A DNA stretch of 5,712 bases from NCBI GenBank assembly GCA_900544195.1, contig UQUJ01000100.1, positions 1-5,712 of the forward strand. Direction: 5' to 3'. Position numbers and translations under genes: made by a program. Shown here piece by piece: positions 1 through 5,073 of this stretch (position 1 is its first letter; the number at the start of each line of letters is the position of its first letter). Source of the stretch: an uncultured Alistipes sp. (GTDB lineage Bacteria; Bacteroidota; Bacteroidia; Bacteroidales; UBA932). The notes below the pieces were generated by a model. That model was not told the origin of the DNA and did not search any database. It was given only the letters and a program-made list of their open reading frames with translations.

Positions 1-29
1 GGACTATCTTCTGGAACTGCTTAGGGGCG

Positions 30-197
30 CTAGAATTTGATGCGGTTGCCCTGACATTTTATTGCACTTAATTGTGCAGATAGGGAACTGACCTCCGAGC
101 CCAATTTAGCCGACCACAGCATAGTCATAAAGACGTTAACCACTATAGCAATGCCGCAGGATTCCATAATATGCCACCAAATGCCTTCAAACGACAT
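30..197 (-). CDS. possible small membrane protein ORF (55 aa), weak
   Basis: This minus-strand ORF runs from an ATG at 197-195 to a TAG at 32-30. Its translation begins MSFEGIWWHIMESC. Residues 14-29 form a hydrophobic stretch (CGIAIVVNVFMTMLWS) that could be one membrane segment, followed by a polar Ser/Lys-containing tail ending NRIKF. I do not recognise a family. A TGA codon lies directly upstream of the ATG, so the ORF cannot be longer. It starts only about 10 bp beyond the T-run of the terminator that closes the neighbouring DUF2795-type gene, and I see no Shine-Dalgarno or promoter of its own. An open frame of this length occurs by chance fairly often, so it is listed only because of its protein-like composition. 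Confidence 0.22.
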   Translation of the reverse strand: MSFEGIWWHIMESCGIAIVVNVFMTMLWSAKLGSEVSSLSAQLSAIKCQGNRIKF

Positions 198-207
198 TCA
201 CATAGAC

Positions 208-250
208 AAAAAAACAGGTGCCAGAACGAATAAATCGTACTGACACCTGC
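208..250 (-). terminator. intrinsic terminator of the DUF2795-type gene
   Basis: Read on the minus strand, CAGGTGTCAG (249-240) pairs with CTGGCACCTG (224-215) over 10 bp with one U-G wobble. The stem continues inward, after one T-T mismatch, with ACGA/TCGT around a 5-nt loop. A run of seven T (214-208, minus strand) follows directly. This is a textbook rho-independent terminator, about 30 bp past the stop codon of the minus-strand gene. On the plus strand the same stem has a C-A mismatch and no T-run, so the orientation is unambiguous. Confidence 0.9.
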
Positions 251-280
251 TTGATTTACTAATATTCAATAACTTAGCTT

Positions 281-502
281 TTAATACTCCTCCTCGTTAA
301 AGAAAAAGTCCTCCTTGGTCGGGTAGTCGGGCCAGATGTCTTCTATGGATTCGTAGACTTCGCCGTCGTCCTCAAGTTCGGTAAGGTTCTCGATGACCTC
401 CTCAGGGGCACCGGAGCGGTTGGCGTAATCGATAAGTTCTTCCTTTGATGCTGGCCATGGAGCGTCGTCCAGGCTACTGGCAAGTTCAAGTGTCCAATAC
501 AT
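281..502 (-). CDS. DUF2795-type small acidic protein
   Basis: This encodes a 73-residue protein beginning MYWTLELAS and ending FFFNEEEY. It closely matches the small conserved DUF2795-type protein found across Bacteroidota, as I remember that family. Recognisable pieces are MYWTLELAS at the start, DAPWPASKEELIDYA (13-27), RSGAPEEVIENL (29-40) and IEDIWPDYPTKEDF (53-66). It is extremely acidic: about 23 Asp/Glu against 3 Lys/Arg. It has no signal peptide or membrane segment, so it is presumably cytoplasmic. The function is unknown; an acidic adaptor or nucleic-acid mimic is speculation. The start is the ATG at 502. An in-frame TTG at 514 would add MFEN but lacks the family's usual beginning. 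The gene is single, transcribed divergently from folE, and closed by its own terminator. Confidence 0.88.
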   Translation of the reverse strand: MYWTLELASSLDDAPWPASKEELIDYANRSGAPEEVIENLTELEDDGEVYESIEDIWPDYPTKEDFFFNEEEY

Positions 503-575
503 ATTCTCGAACAATTAAATTGTTAATAATCTTCAATATAAATCAAAATGTCGCAAAAAGCGGCTCTATTTGCCC

Positions 576-592
576 CAAAGATATGCAAAAAA
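576..592 (-). promoter_or_regulatory. probable promoter of the DUF2795-type gene (Bacteroidota type)
   Basis: Read on the minus strand, this element is TTTTTTGCATATCTTTG. It contains a perfect match to the Bacteroidota -7 consensus TAnnTTTG (TATCTTTG, 583-576). Transcription would begin near 570, giving a 5' leader of roughly 65-70 nt before the ATG at 502. A -33 TTTG element at the usual 19-21 bp spacing is not evident. Only the T-run directly upstream is present. Confidence 0.6.
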
Positions 593-607
593 TCATAACA
601 ATAAGTA

Positions 608-624
608 TTTTTTGCCTAATTTTG
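608..624 (+). promoter_or_regulatory. probable folE promoter (Bacteroidota type)
   Basis: The plus-strand element is TTTTTTGCCTAATTTTG, with TAATTTTG (617-624) matching TAnnTTTG exactly. Transcription would begin near 631, about 45 nt before the folE ATG at 675. This argues against the in-frame upstream ATG at 570 as the translation start, because that ATG lies upstream of the promoter. The element mirrors the minus-strand one at 576-592. No canonical -33 element at 19-21 bp spacing is apparent. Confidence 0.62.
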
Positions 625-674
625 TAGGCTTGGAAGTTGTCTCAACAACCGTACCAAAAGAAGAGCTTAGGAAT

Positions 675-1262
675 ATGTCATACGAGAAAAAGGAAATATA
701 CGAGGAAAAGACAACCGCGGAAATCGCTGTCCACGTCAAGGAAATCCTCCGTCTGTTAGGTGAGGATCCTGACAGAGAGGGGCTTGTGAAGACCCCGGAG
801 AGGGTCGCGAAGGCGCTTCAGTTCCTCACACAGGGATATTCACAGGACGGGGCGAAGATCATCCAGTCCGCCATATTCGATGAGGAGTACCGCCAGATGG
901 TTCTGGTGAAAGACATTGAGCTTTACTCCACCTGCGAGCATCACATGATGCCGTTTCTGGGGAAGTGCCACGTGGCGTACATTCCCAACGGCAAGATCAC
1001 GGGGCTGAGCAAGATAGCCCGCGTCGTGGAGACTTTCGCGCGCAGGCTTCAGGTGCAGGAGAGGCTGACGGTCCAGATCAGGGACTGCATCGACAACGCG
1101 CTGCATCCTCTTGGGGTGGCTGTGGTCATCGAGGCGATGCACACCTGCATGTCCATCCGCGGCGTGCAGAAGGCGAATGCCATCACCACCACATCGGCGT
1201 TCTCCGGAGTCTTCCTCAGCTCGGCGCGGACAAGGAACGAATTCCTGAACCTGATCAGGTAA
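675..1262 (+). CDS. folE: GTP cyclohydrolase I
   Basis: FolE converts GTP to 7,8-dihydroneopterin triphosphate plus formate, the first step of tetrahydrofolate synthesis and also a source of queuosine precursor. It is a cytoplasmic zinc enzyme that assembles into a decamer. The 195-residue product shows the family signature: CEHHMMPF with zinc-ligand and catalytic residues Cys87, His89 and His90, then YIPNGKITGLSK, RLQVQERLT, and HTCMSIRG with the third zinc ligand Cys158. These correspond to E. coli Cys110, His112, His113 and Cys181 at a constant offset of 23. The C-terminus TRNEFLNLIR is normal, so the enzyme looks intact. The ATG at 675 is chosen because the 35 codons before it (from 570) have no family match and span the promoter. 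AGGA lies 5 nt upstream. It is divergent from the DUF2795-type gene and followed after 106 bp by trpS. Confidence 0.97.
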   Translation: MSYEKKEIYEEKTTAEIAVHVKEILRLLGEDPDREGLVKTPERVAKALQFLTQGYSQDGAKIIQSAIFDEEYRQMVLVKDIELYSTCEHHMMPFLGKCHVAYIPNGKITGLSKIARVVETFARRLQVQERLTVQIRDCIDNALHPLGVAVVIEAMHTCMSIRGVQKANAITTTSAFSGVFLSSARTRNEFLNLIR

Positions 1263-1368
1263 ACCACGGAATTACCTATCAATGAATATGATGGCTCAAC
1301 AAATAGAGCGGTTCGGGAATATGATGGTCCAGGTAATATGACGATAACGAACTAAAAAACATAACGAT

Positions 1369-2484
1369 ATGTCAAACAAGATAATACTGACAGGCGACCG
1401 TCCGACCGGACGCCTCCACATTGGCCACTACGTCGGCTCCCTGAGGAACAGGGTGGCCATCCAGAATGCCGGCGACTACAAGAAGATGTTCGTCTTCATC
1501 GCTGACGCGCAGGCGCTTACGGACAATTTCGACAACCCGGAGAAGGTTCGTCAGAACATCATCGAGGTGGCGCTGGACTACCTGTCTATCGGCCTCGACC
1601 CTGACAAAGTGACAATATTCATCCAGAGCATGATTCCGGAGCTCACCGAACTGACATTCTACTACATGAACCTTGTCACGGTGGCGCGGCTCCAGCGCAA
1701 TCCGACCGTCAAGGCGGAAATCCAGATGCGTGGCTTCAGCCAGGACGGCGAGGAGCAGGCGTTCGGAAGCGGGCTTCCGGTTGGCTTCTTCTGCTACCCT
1801 ATCTCACAGGCGGCGGACATCACAGCCTTCAAGGCTACCGATGTGCCTGTGGGTGAGGACCAGAAGCCTATGCTTGAGCAGGCGGTCGAGATCGTGCGCA
1901 GCTTCAACCGCATCTATGGCGAGACTCTCGTGGAACCGAAGGCTGTCCTGCCGGGCAACGCGGCATGTCTCCGTCTCCCGGGAACCGACGGCAAGGCGAA
2001 GATGAGCAAGTCGCTGGGCAACTGCATCTACCTCTCGGAGACCGCCGAGGAAATGCACAAGAAAGTGATGTCGATGTACACGGACCCTCAGCACATCAAT
2101 GTCAGCGACCCTGGCCACGTGGAGGGCAACACCGTCTTCACCTACCTCGACGCATTCTGCCGCGACGAGCATTTCGGACTCTATCTTCCCGAATATGCCA
2201 ACCTCGACGAGTTGAAGGATCACTACAGAAGAGGCGGACTCGGTGACGTGAAAGTCAAGAAGTTCCTTGAAAAGATCCTCAACGAGGAGCTGGAGCCTGT
2301 AAGGGCGAGGAGAAAGGAATATGAGAAAGACATCCCCGCCGTCTATGAGATCCTCAAAAAGGGCAGCGAGGATGCCGAGGCCGTGGCCGCGGCGACCCTC
2401 GACGAGGTGAAGAAGGCGATGAGGATCGACTACTTCAACGACAAGGCGCTCATCGAGGAGCAGGCCAAAAGGTTCAACCAGTAA
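1369..2484 (+). CDS. trpS: tryptophanyl-tRNA synthetase
   Basis: TrpRS charges tRNA-Trp with tryptophan using ATP. It is an essential class I synthetase and a cytoplasmic homodimer. The 371-residue product has the class I HIGH motif at residues 17-20 (RPTGRLHIGHYVGS), the ISQAADITAFKA segment (145-156), the GEDQ nucleotide/Trp-site motif (162-165) and the KMSKS loop (211-215, GKAKMSKSLGN). The helical anticodon-binding region follows. The TILTGDRPTG-like beginning and the MSMYTDP and VEGNTVFTYLD segments match, from memory, the longer TrpRS subtype common in streptococci and other Firmicutes better than the short E. coli/Bacteroides type. Residues 122-141 (GFSQDGEEQAFGSGLPVGFF) appear a few residues longer than in that subtype. 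The ATG at 1369 gives the family's N-terminus. The upstream 106-bp gap has no Trp-rich leader, T-box or clear promoter, so cotranscription with folE is possible. Confidence 0.96.
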   Translation: MSNKIILTGDRPTGRLHIGHYVGSLRNRVAIQNAGDYKKMFVFIADAQALTDNFDNPEKVRQNIIEVALDYLSIGLDPDKVTIFIQSMIPELTELTFYYMNLVTVARLQRNPTVKAEIQMRGFSQDGEEQAFGSGLPVGFFCYPISQAADITAFKATDVPVGEDQKPMLEQAVEIVRSFNRIYGETLVEPKAVLPGNAACLRLPGTDGKAKMSKSLGNCIYLSETAEEMHKKVMSMYTDPQHINVSDPGHVEGNTVFTYLDAFCRDEHFGLYLPEYANLDELKDHYRRGGLGDVKVKKFLEKILNEELEPVRARRKEYEKDIPAVYEILKKGSEDAEAVAAATLDEVKKAMRIDYFNDKALIEEQAKRFNQ

Positions 2485-2517
2485 TTTACGAATATCCCGC
2501 CGGACTCTCCCCCTTGC

Positions 2518-2868
2518 TTCGTGAGCAATAGGCCACGTTCCTGCGCACGGGAGGAGACACGGAGGGGGCTTCGTGAGCAATAGGCCACGTTCCGCGCACG
2601 GGAGGGGCCACGGAGGGGGCTCCGTGAGCAATAGGCCACGTTCCGCGCACGGGAGGAGACACGGAGGGGGCTTCGTGAGCAATAGGCCTCGTCCTGCGCA
2701 CGGGAGGAGACACGGAGAGGGCTCCGTGAGCAATAGGCCACGTTCCGCGCACGGGAGGGGCCACGGAGAGGGCTCCGTGAGCAATAGGCCACGTCCTGCG
2801 CACGGGAGGGGTCACGGAGGGGGCTTCGTGAGCAATAGGCCACGTTCCGCGCACGAGAAAGGCGCAAC
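2518..2868 (+). repeat. 51-bp-period tandem repeat array, 7 units
   Basis: The conserved core GTGAGCAATAGGCC begins at 2521, 2573, 2624, 2675, 2726, 2777 and 2828. The first step is 52 bp because of one extra base (GTTCCTGCGC against GTTCCGCGC); all others are exactly 51 bp. The last unit decays after CCGCGCACGAGA. Each unit can form two plus-strand RNA hairpins. Hairpin A is TTCCG or TCCTG, loop CGCA, then CGGGA. Hairpin B, at the unit junction, is CACGGAG, loop GGGG or AGGG, then CTCCGTG or CTTCGTG. The array fills most of the 429-bp gap between trpS and the acetyltransferase gene. Because 51 is a multiple of three, long frames stay open on both strands, including a 114-codon GTG-initiated plus frame from 2573. 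I treat these as artefacts. It is not a CRISPR: there are no unique spacers. Confidence 0.95.
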
Positions 2869-2913
2869 GGGGTCCCGAGCCTGTAAGACGAGCTGTCCTC
2901 CACACAGAAGACT

Positions 2914-3402
2914 ATGATCAGGAAAGCGACAGAAAACGACATCCAGACAGTCTTGGCGATATTCGACAAGGCCAAGGATATCATGCGCTCGGACGGCAAC
3001 AGCACCCAGTGGGGAGACGGCTACCCTGACGCCGGCATCGTACGCACGGACATCGGCATGGGCGGAGCGCACATCATTGAGCAAGACGGAAAACCGGTCG
3101 CCTACTTCGCCCTGCTCCCCTCGCCCGAACCGACATATTCATCAATCGACGGCAAGTGGCTTGACGACAGCTCACCCTACCACGTCATCCACCGCATCGC
3201 CAGCACCCCCGAGAGCCACGGCGTGTTCCGGAGGATCATTGAATATGCCCTTTCGGTCAGCGGCAACCTCCGCATCGACACCCACCGCGACAACCGGATA
3301 ATGCGCCGCCTCATAGAGAAGTCCGGCTTCACCTACTGCGGCGTGATCGTTCTGGCCGACGGATCGGAAAGGCTCGCCTATCAAAAAATCACACAGCGAT
3401 GA
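2914..3402 (+). CDS. GNAT-family N-acetyltransferase
   Basis: The product is a 162-residue cytoplasmic protein with the GNAT fold, which transfers the acetyl group of acetyl-CoA to an amine; the substrate is unknown. It starts MIRKATENDI, the usual first strand and helix of the family. A central strand GKPVAYFALLPSPEPTY (59-75) follows, then the acetyl-CoA-binding region VIHRIASTPESHGVFRRI (91-108). The C-terminal part is NLRIDTHRDNRIMRRLIEKSGF (118-139) and YCGVIVLADGSERLAYQK. The Q/RxxGxG/A pyrophosphate loop is reduced to ESHGVF, so the second glycine is missing; related Bacteroidota proteins have RGVG here, as I recall. Activity may therefore be altered. The ATG at 2914 follows the repeat array by about 45 bp. 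The stop overlaps the next gene's start (ATGA), which suggests translational coupling with the transglycosylase. Confidence 0.85.
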   Translation: MIRKATENDIQTVLAIFDKAKDIMRSDGNSTQWGDGYPDAGIVRTDIGMGGAHIIEQDGKPVAYFALLPSPEPTYSSIDGKWLDDSSPYHVIHRIASTPESHGVFRRIIEYALSVSGNLRIDTHRDNRIMRRLIEKSGFTYCGVIVLADGSERLAYQKITQR

Positions 3403-4283
3403 ATCTTAAAAGAATATTCCTACTCACCGCGCTCGCACTTGGAGCCGCCACATTCTCCACCGCACAGATCTACCCGCAGGAAGAGCTGCATTTCCGCGCT
3501 CCGGCGGTTCCGAAACAGATAATCTTCGCGGGCGACACCATACGGTTCGACAGAAGCGACCTCTACGAAAGAATGGACAGGGAACTGATCTCGTTCACCT
3601 ACATGCACTCCAACTCGATCCTGATGCTGAAGAAGTCCGACCGTTATTTCAGGATGGTCGAGCCGATACTCCGGCAGAACGGCATCCCGGACGACCTTAA
3701 GTACCTCATGGCGATCGAGAGCAACCTCAACCAGAAGGCATATTCACCGGCGGGGGCGGCAGGTCTCTGGCAGTTCACCAAAACAACGGGCAAGGAATAT
3801 GGTCTCGTCATCGACGCGGAGGTGGACGAGCGCTACAACATCGAGAAGGAGACCATCGCGGCATGCAAGTACCTTCGCCGGGCCTACGAGAAGTACGGAG
3901 ACTGGATGACGGTGGCGGCTAGCTACAACGCCGGGCAGGCCGGCATCTCCAGGCGGCTGACAGACCAGAGGCAGAAGTCGGCTCTGAATCTTTGGATGGT
4001 AGAGGAGACCTCCCGCTACATGTTCAGAGTCCTCTCCGCAAAGATGTTTTTCGAAAATCCGGCCTCCTTCGGTTTCAATGTGAACGACTTCGAGAAGTAC
4101 CCTACCTACTCTCCGAAAGAGGTCGTGACGGTCAGCGGAGCGATAGCCAGCCTGGTGGACTTCGCCGAGGAACACGGGGTAACCTATTACCAACTGAAAG
4201 AGGCCAATCTTTGGCTTCGGGACAACAAACTGCTCAACAAGGCAGGTCACAGCTACAAGATCATTATCCCTTCCGGAAAATAG
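3399..4283 (+). CDS. secreted lytic murein transglycosylase (MltD-like, GH23/SLT)
   Basis: This family cleaves the MurNAc-GlcNAc bond of peptidoglycan, leaving 1,6-anhydroMurNAc, during wall remodelling. The 294-residue product begins with a Sec signal peptide (MNLKRIFLLTALALGAATFSTA, then Q23). The likely signal peptidase I site follows Ala22. There is no lipobox Cys, so a soluble periplasmic enzyme is expected rather than a lipoprotein like E. coli MltD. The SLT domain spans about 85-215. The catalytic acid is Glu107 in LMAIESNLN, followed by AYSPAGAAGLWQFTKTTGKEYGL (114-136) and AASYNAGQAGI (163-173). No clear LysM domain is present. The C-terminal part (240-294, VVTVSGAIASLVDFAEEHGV and a YKIIIPSGK end) resembles a degenerate LysM-like or wall-binding tail. 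The ATG sits in the ATGA overlap with the acetyltransferase stop, and the terminator at 4383-4449 follows. Confidence 0.93.
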   Translation: MNLKRIFLLTALALGAATFSTAQIYPQEELHFRAPAVPKQIIFAGDTIRFDRSDLYERMDRELISFTYMHSNSILMLKKSDRYFRMVEPILRQNGIPDDLKYLMAIESNLNQKAYSPAGAAGLWQFTKTTGKEYGLVIDAEVDERYNIEKETIAACKYLRRAYEKYGDWMTVAASYNAGQAGISRRLTDQRQKSALNLWMVEETSRYMFRVLSAKMFFENPASFGFNVNDFEKYPTYSPKEVVTVSGAIASLVDFAEEHGVTYYQLKEANLWLRDNKLLNKAGHSYKIIIPSGK

Positions 4284-4308
4284 TGATTCCCGTCTCTGGC
4301 TCAAGCCG

Positions 4309-4367
4309 GTCACTGAGCCCGTCGAGATGACTGAGCCTGTCAAAGTTACTTAGCCCGCCAAACTGAC
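4309..4367. repeat. degenerate 18-bp tandem copies of the CACTGAGCC-GTCGAAGTG palindromic repeat
   Basis: Three adjoining copies follow each other with an 18-bp step: CACTGAGCCCGTCGAGAT, GACTGAGCCTGTCAAAGT and TACTTAGCCCGCCAAACT, then GACTTA. Each is a variant of the core CACTGAGCCTGTCGAAGTG. Neighbouring copies share the terminal GTCAC/GTGAC-like arm. The order is from best conserved to most decayed. The block lies 26 bp past the transglycosylase stop codon. This palindromic core is, from memory, a common dispersed intergenic repeat in Bacteroidota genomes. A better-conserved copy lies at 4503-4525. Confidence 0.7.
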
Positions 4368-4377
4368 TTAACGTGTT

Positions 4378-4454
4378 AGCGACAGCGAAAAAAAGGCAAA
4401 AGTCAAATTTTGCACGTTACCAAAATTTGACTTTTGATTTTTTTCGCTGACGTT
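4378..4454. terminator. large bidirectional terminator stem-loop
   Basis: CAGCG plus A7 (4383-4394) and CAAAAGTCAAATTTTG (4397-4412) pair with CAAAATTTGACTTTTG (4421-4436) and T7 plus CGCTG (4438-4449). The loop is CACGTTAC. The inner 16 bp are perfect. The outer arms rejoin after a small GG/A bulge, and AGCG/CGTT extends the base to 4378-4454. The inner hairpin is followed by ATTTTTTT on the plus strand and by CCTTTTTTT on the minus strand. It can therefore terminate transcripts from the transglycosylase gene and from the convergent beta-helix gene. The inner stem is A/T-rich, which makes it a weaker terminator than the one at 4558-4596. Confidence 0.75.
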
Positions 4455-4502
4455 TGCTCTGACTTTGGATTCCTTTTCCTTTATCTTGTAGGTGTCTCGT
4501 TG

Positions 4503-4525
4503 GTCACTGAGCTTGTCGAAGTGAC
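4503..4525. repeat. dispersed palindromic repeat (GTCACT...AGTGAC)
   Basis: This 23-nt element has perfect 6-bp arms, GTCACT (4503-4508) and AGTGAC (4520-4525), around GAGCTTGTCGA. It is the best-preserved relative of the degenerate block at 4309-4367, in the same orientation. It sits in otherwise empty sequence between the two terminators. The stretch 4455-4557 holds nothing else I can identify, apart from a weak TATCTTG promoter-like sequence at 4482-4488. Confidence 0.72.
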
Positions 4526-4554
4526 AAAACTACTTCTGCTGCCTGTTGACACTT

Positions 4555-4596
4555 AAAAAGGCTGGTTCCCGAAGGAGCCAGCCTTGATTTTTTTTT
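4555..4596. terminator. strong intrinsic terminator (bidirectional)
   Basis: AAGGCTGGTTCC (4558-4569) pairs with GGAGCCAGCCTT (4574-4585) over 12 bp with one U-G wobble, closed by a CGAA tetraloop. On the plus strand the stem is followed by GA and then nine T (4588-4596). On the minus strand it is followed by five T (4559-4555, overlapping the stem base). It lies about 50 bp past the stop of the minus-strand beta-helix gene, so it probably terminates that gene. It also catches read-through from the plus strand. Confidence 0.88.
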
Positions 4597-4644
4597 GTGG
4601 CGATCAACGACCGCCATCTGTGAAATTACCTGTAGGGTTGAAGT

Positions 4645-5073
4645 CTATTGTACTTTTGTCCCGTCTATGGTAACTGACAGGTGAGCAGCATCCATGCTAT
4701 TCTTGTTTGCCCAGAGTGTACTACCTGTGTTCTTCCCTACAGCAAATCCGTTCACAGTACATCCGGAGACAGTGAGATTGTAGGTGGCGTTATAGTCGTT
4801 ACCGATTTCAATCGCAGCTTTACCGGATGAACCGTTAGCTCTGTCATTGAATGTACAGTTGGTTACGGTAAGATTAGTCGGTTTCTCGGCTGTAGCTTGT
4901 CCGTATAACAGAATGGCCTTGCCGTTGCTGTTGAACGTGCAGCCTTCAAACTTGACATCCGTTCCGCCCCAAGTCCAGATGGAATACTGGTCAGCCATGT
5001 CATTCTCGAAGGTACAGTCAACAAAGGTCGCCTTCCCATAGAGCGTGAGCTTGCCTTTAATGGTGCACTTCAC
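4645..5073 (-). pseudogene. right-handed beta-helix protein, C-terminal fragment (frameshifted)
   Basis: This is the 142-codon downstream part of a minus-strand gene. It is rich in Asn, Thr and Gly and built from repeating parallel beta-helix rungs: VDCTFENDMADQYSIWTWGG, VKFEGCTFNSNGKAILLYG, LTVTNCTFNDRANGSSG, and LTVSGCTVNGFAVG. It ends HLSVTIDGTKVQ. The alternating x-x-C-T-F/V pattern with Asn ladders is typical of pectate-lyase-like surface proteins of Bacteroidota. No catalytic site is recognised, so binding or adhesion is more likely than a lyase activity. The nominal start is a GTG (5073) inside the fold, without a signal peptide or plausible ribosome site. It therefore reads as the continuation of the fragment at 5070-5600. 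Adding one base near 5077-5081 joins them as ELTYVKCTIKGKLTLYG. The DNA is visibly less GC-rich than the folE-to-transglycosylase block. Confidence 0.82.

Noticed and set aside
2..40. A plus-strand frame reading DYLLELLRGARI then TGA, as the C-terminus of a gene entering from the left.
   Set aside because: Only 12 codons are visible, too few to support a gene.
570..674. An upstream in-frame ATG (570) would extend GTP cyclohydrolase I by 35 residues.
   Set aside because: The extension has no resemblance to the family, spans the TAnnTTTG promoter element at 617-624, and the ATG at 675 gives the usual length.
1282..1341. A 19-codon ORF before trpS as a Trp-responsive leader peptide.
   Set aside because: It has no Trp codons and no terminator/antiterminator pair follows it.
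1804..2784. A 326-codon minus-strand frame antisense to trpS.
   Set aside because: It is a shadow of GC-rich trpS codons and the array. The plus-strand TrpRS motifs are decisive.
2518..2868. The array as a CRISPR.
   Set aside because: The entire 51-bp unit is conserved, with no variable spacers and no cas genes nearby.
2430..3005. Several long minus-strand frames through the repeat array, encoding 17-residue repeats.
   Set aside because: A 51-bp period leaves frames open on both strands. These overlap the trpS end and the acetyltransferase start, and none shows a ribosome site or a promoter.
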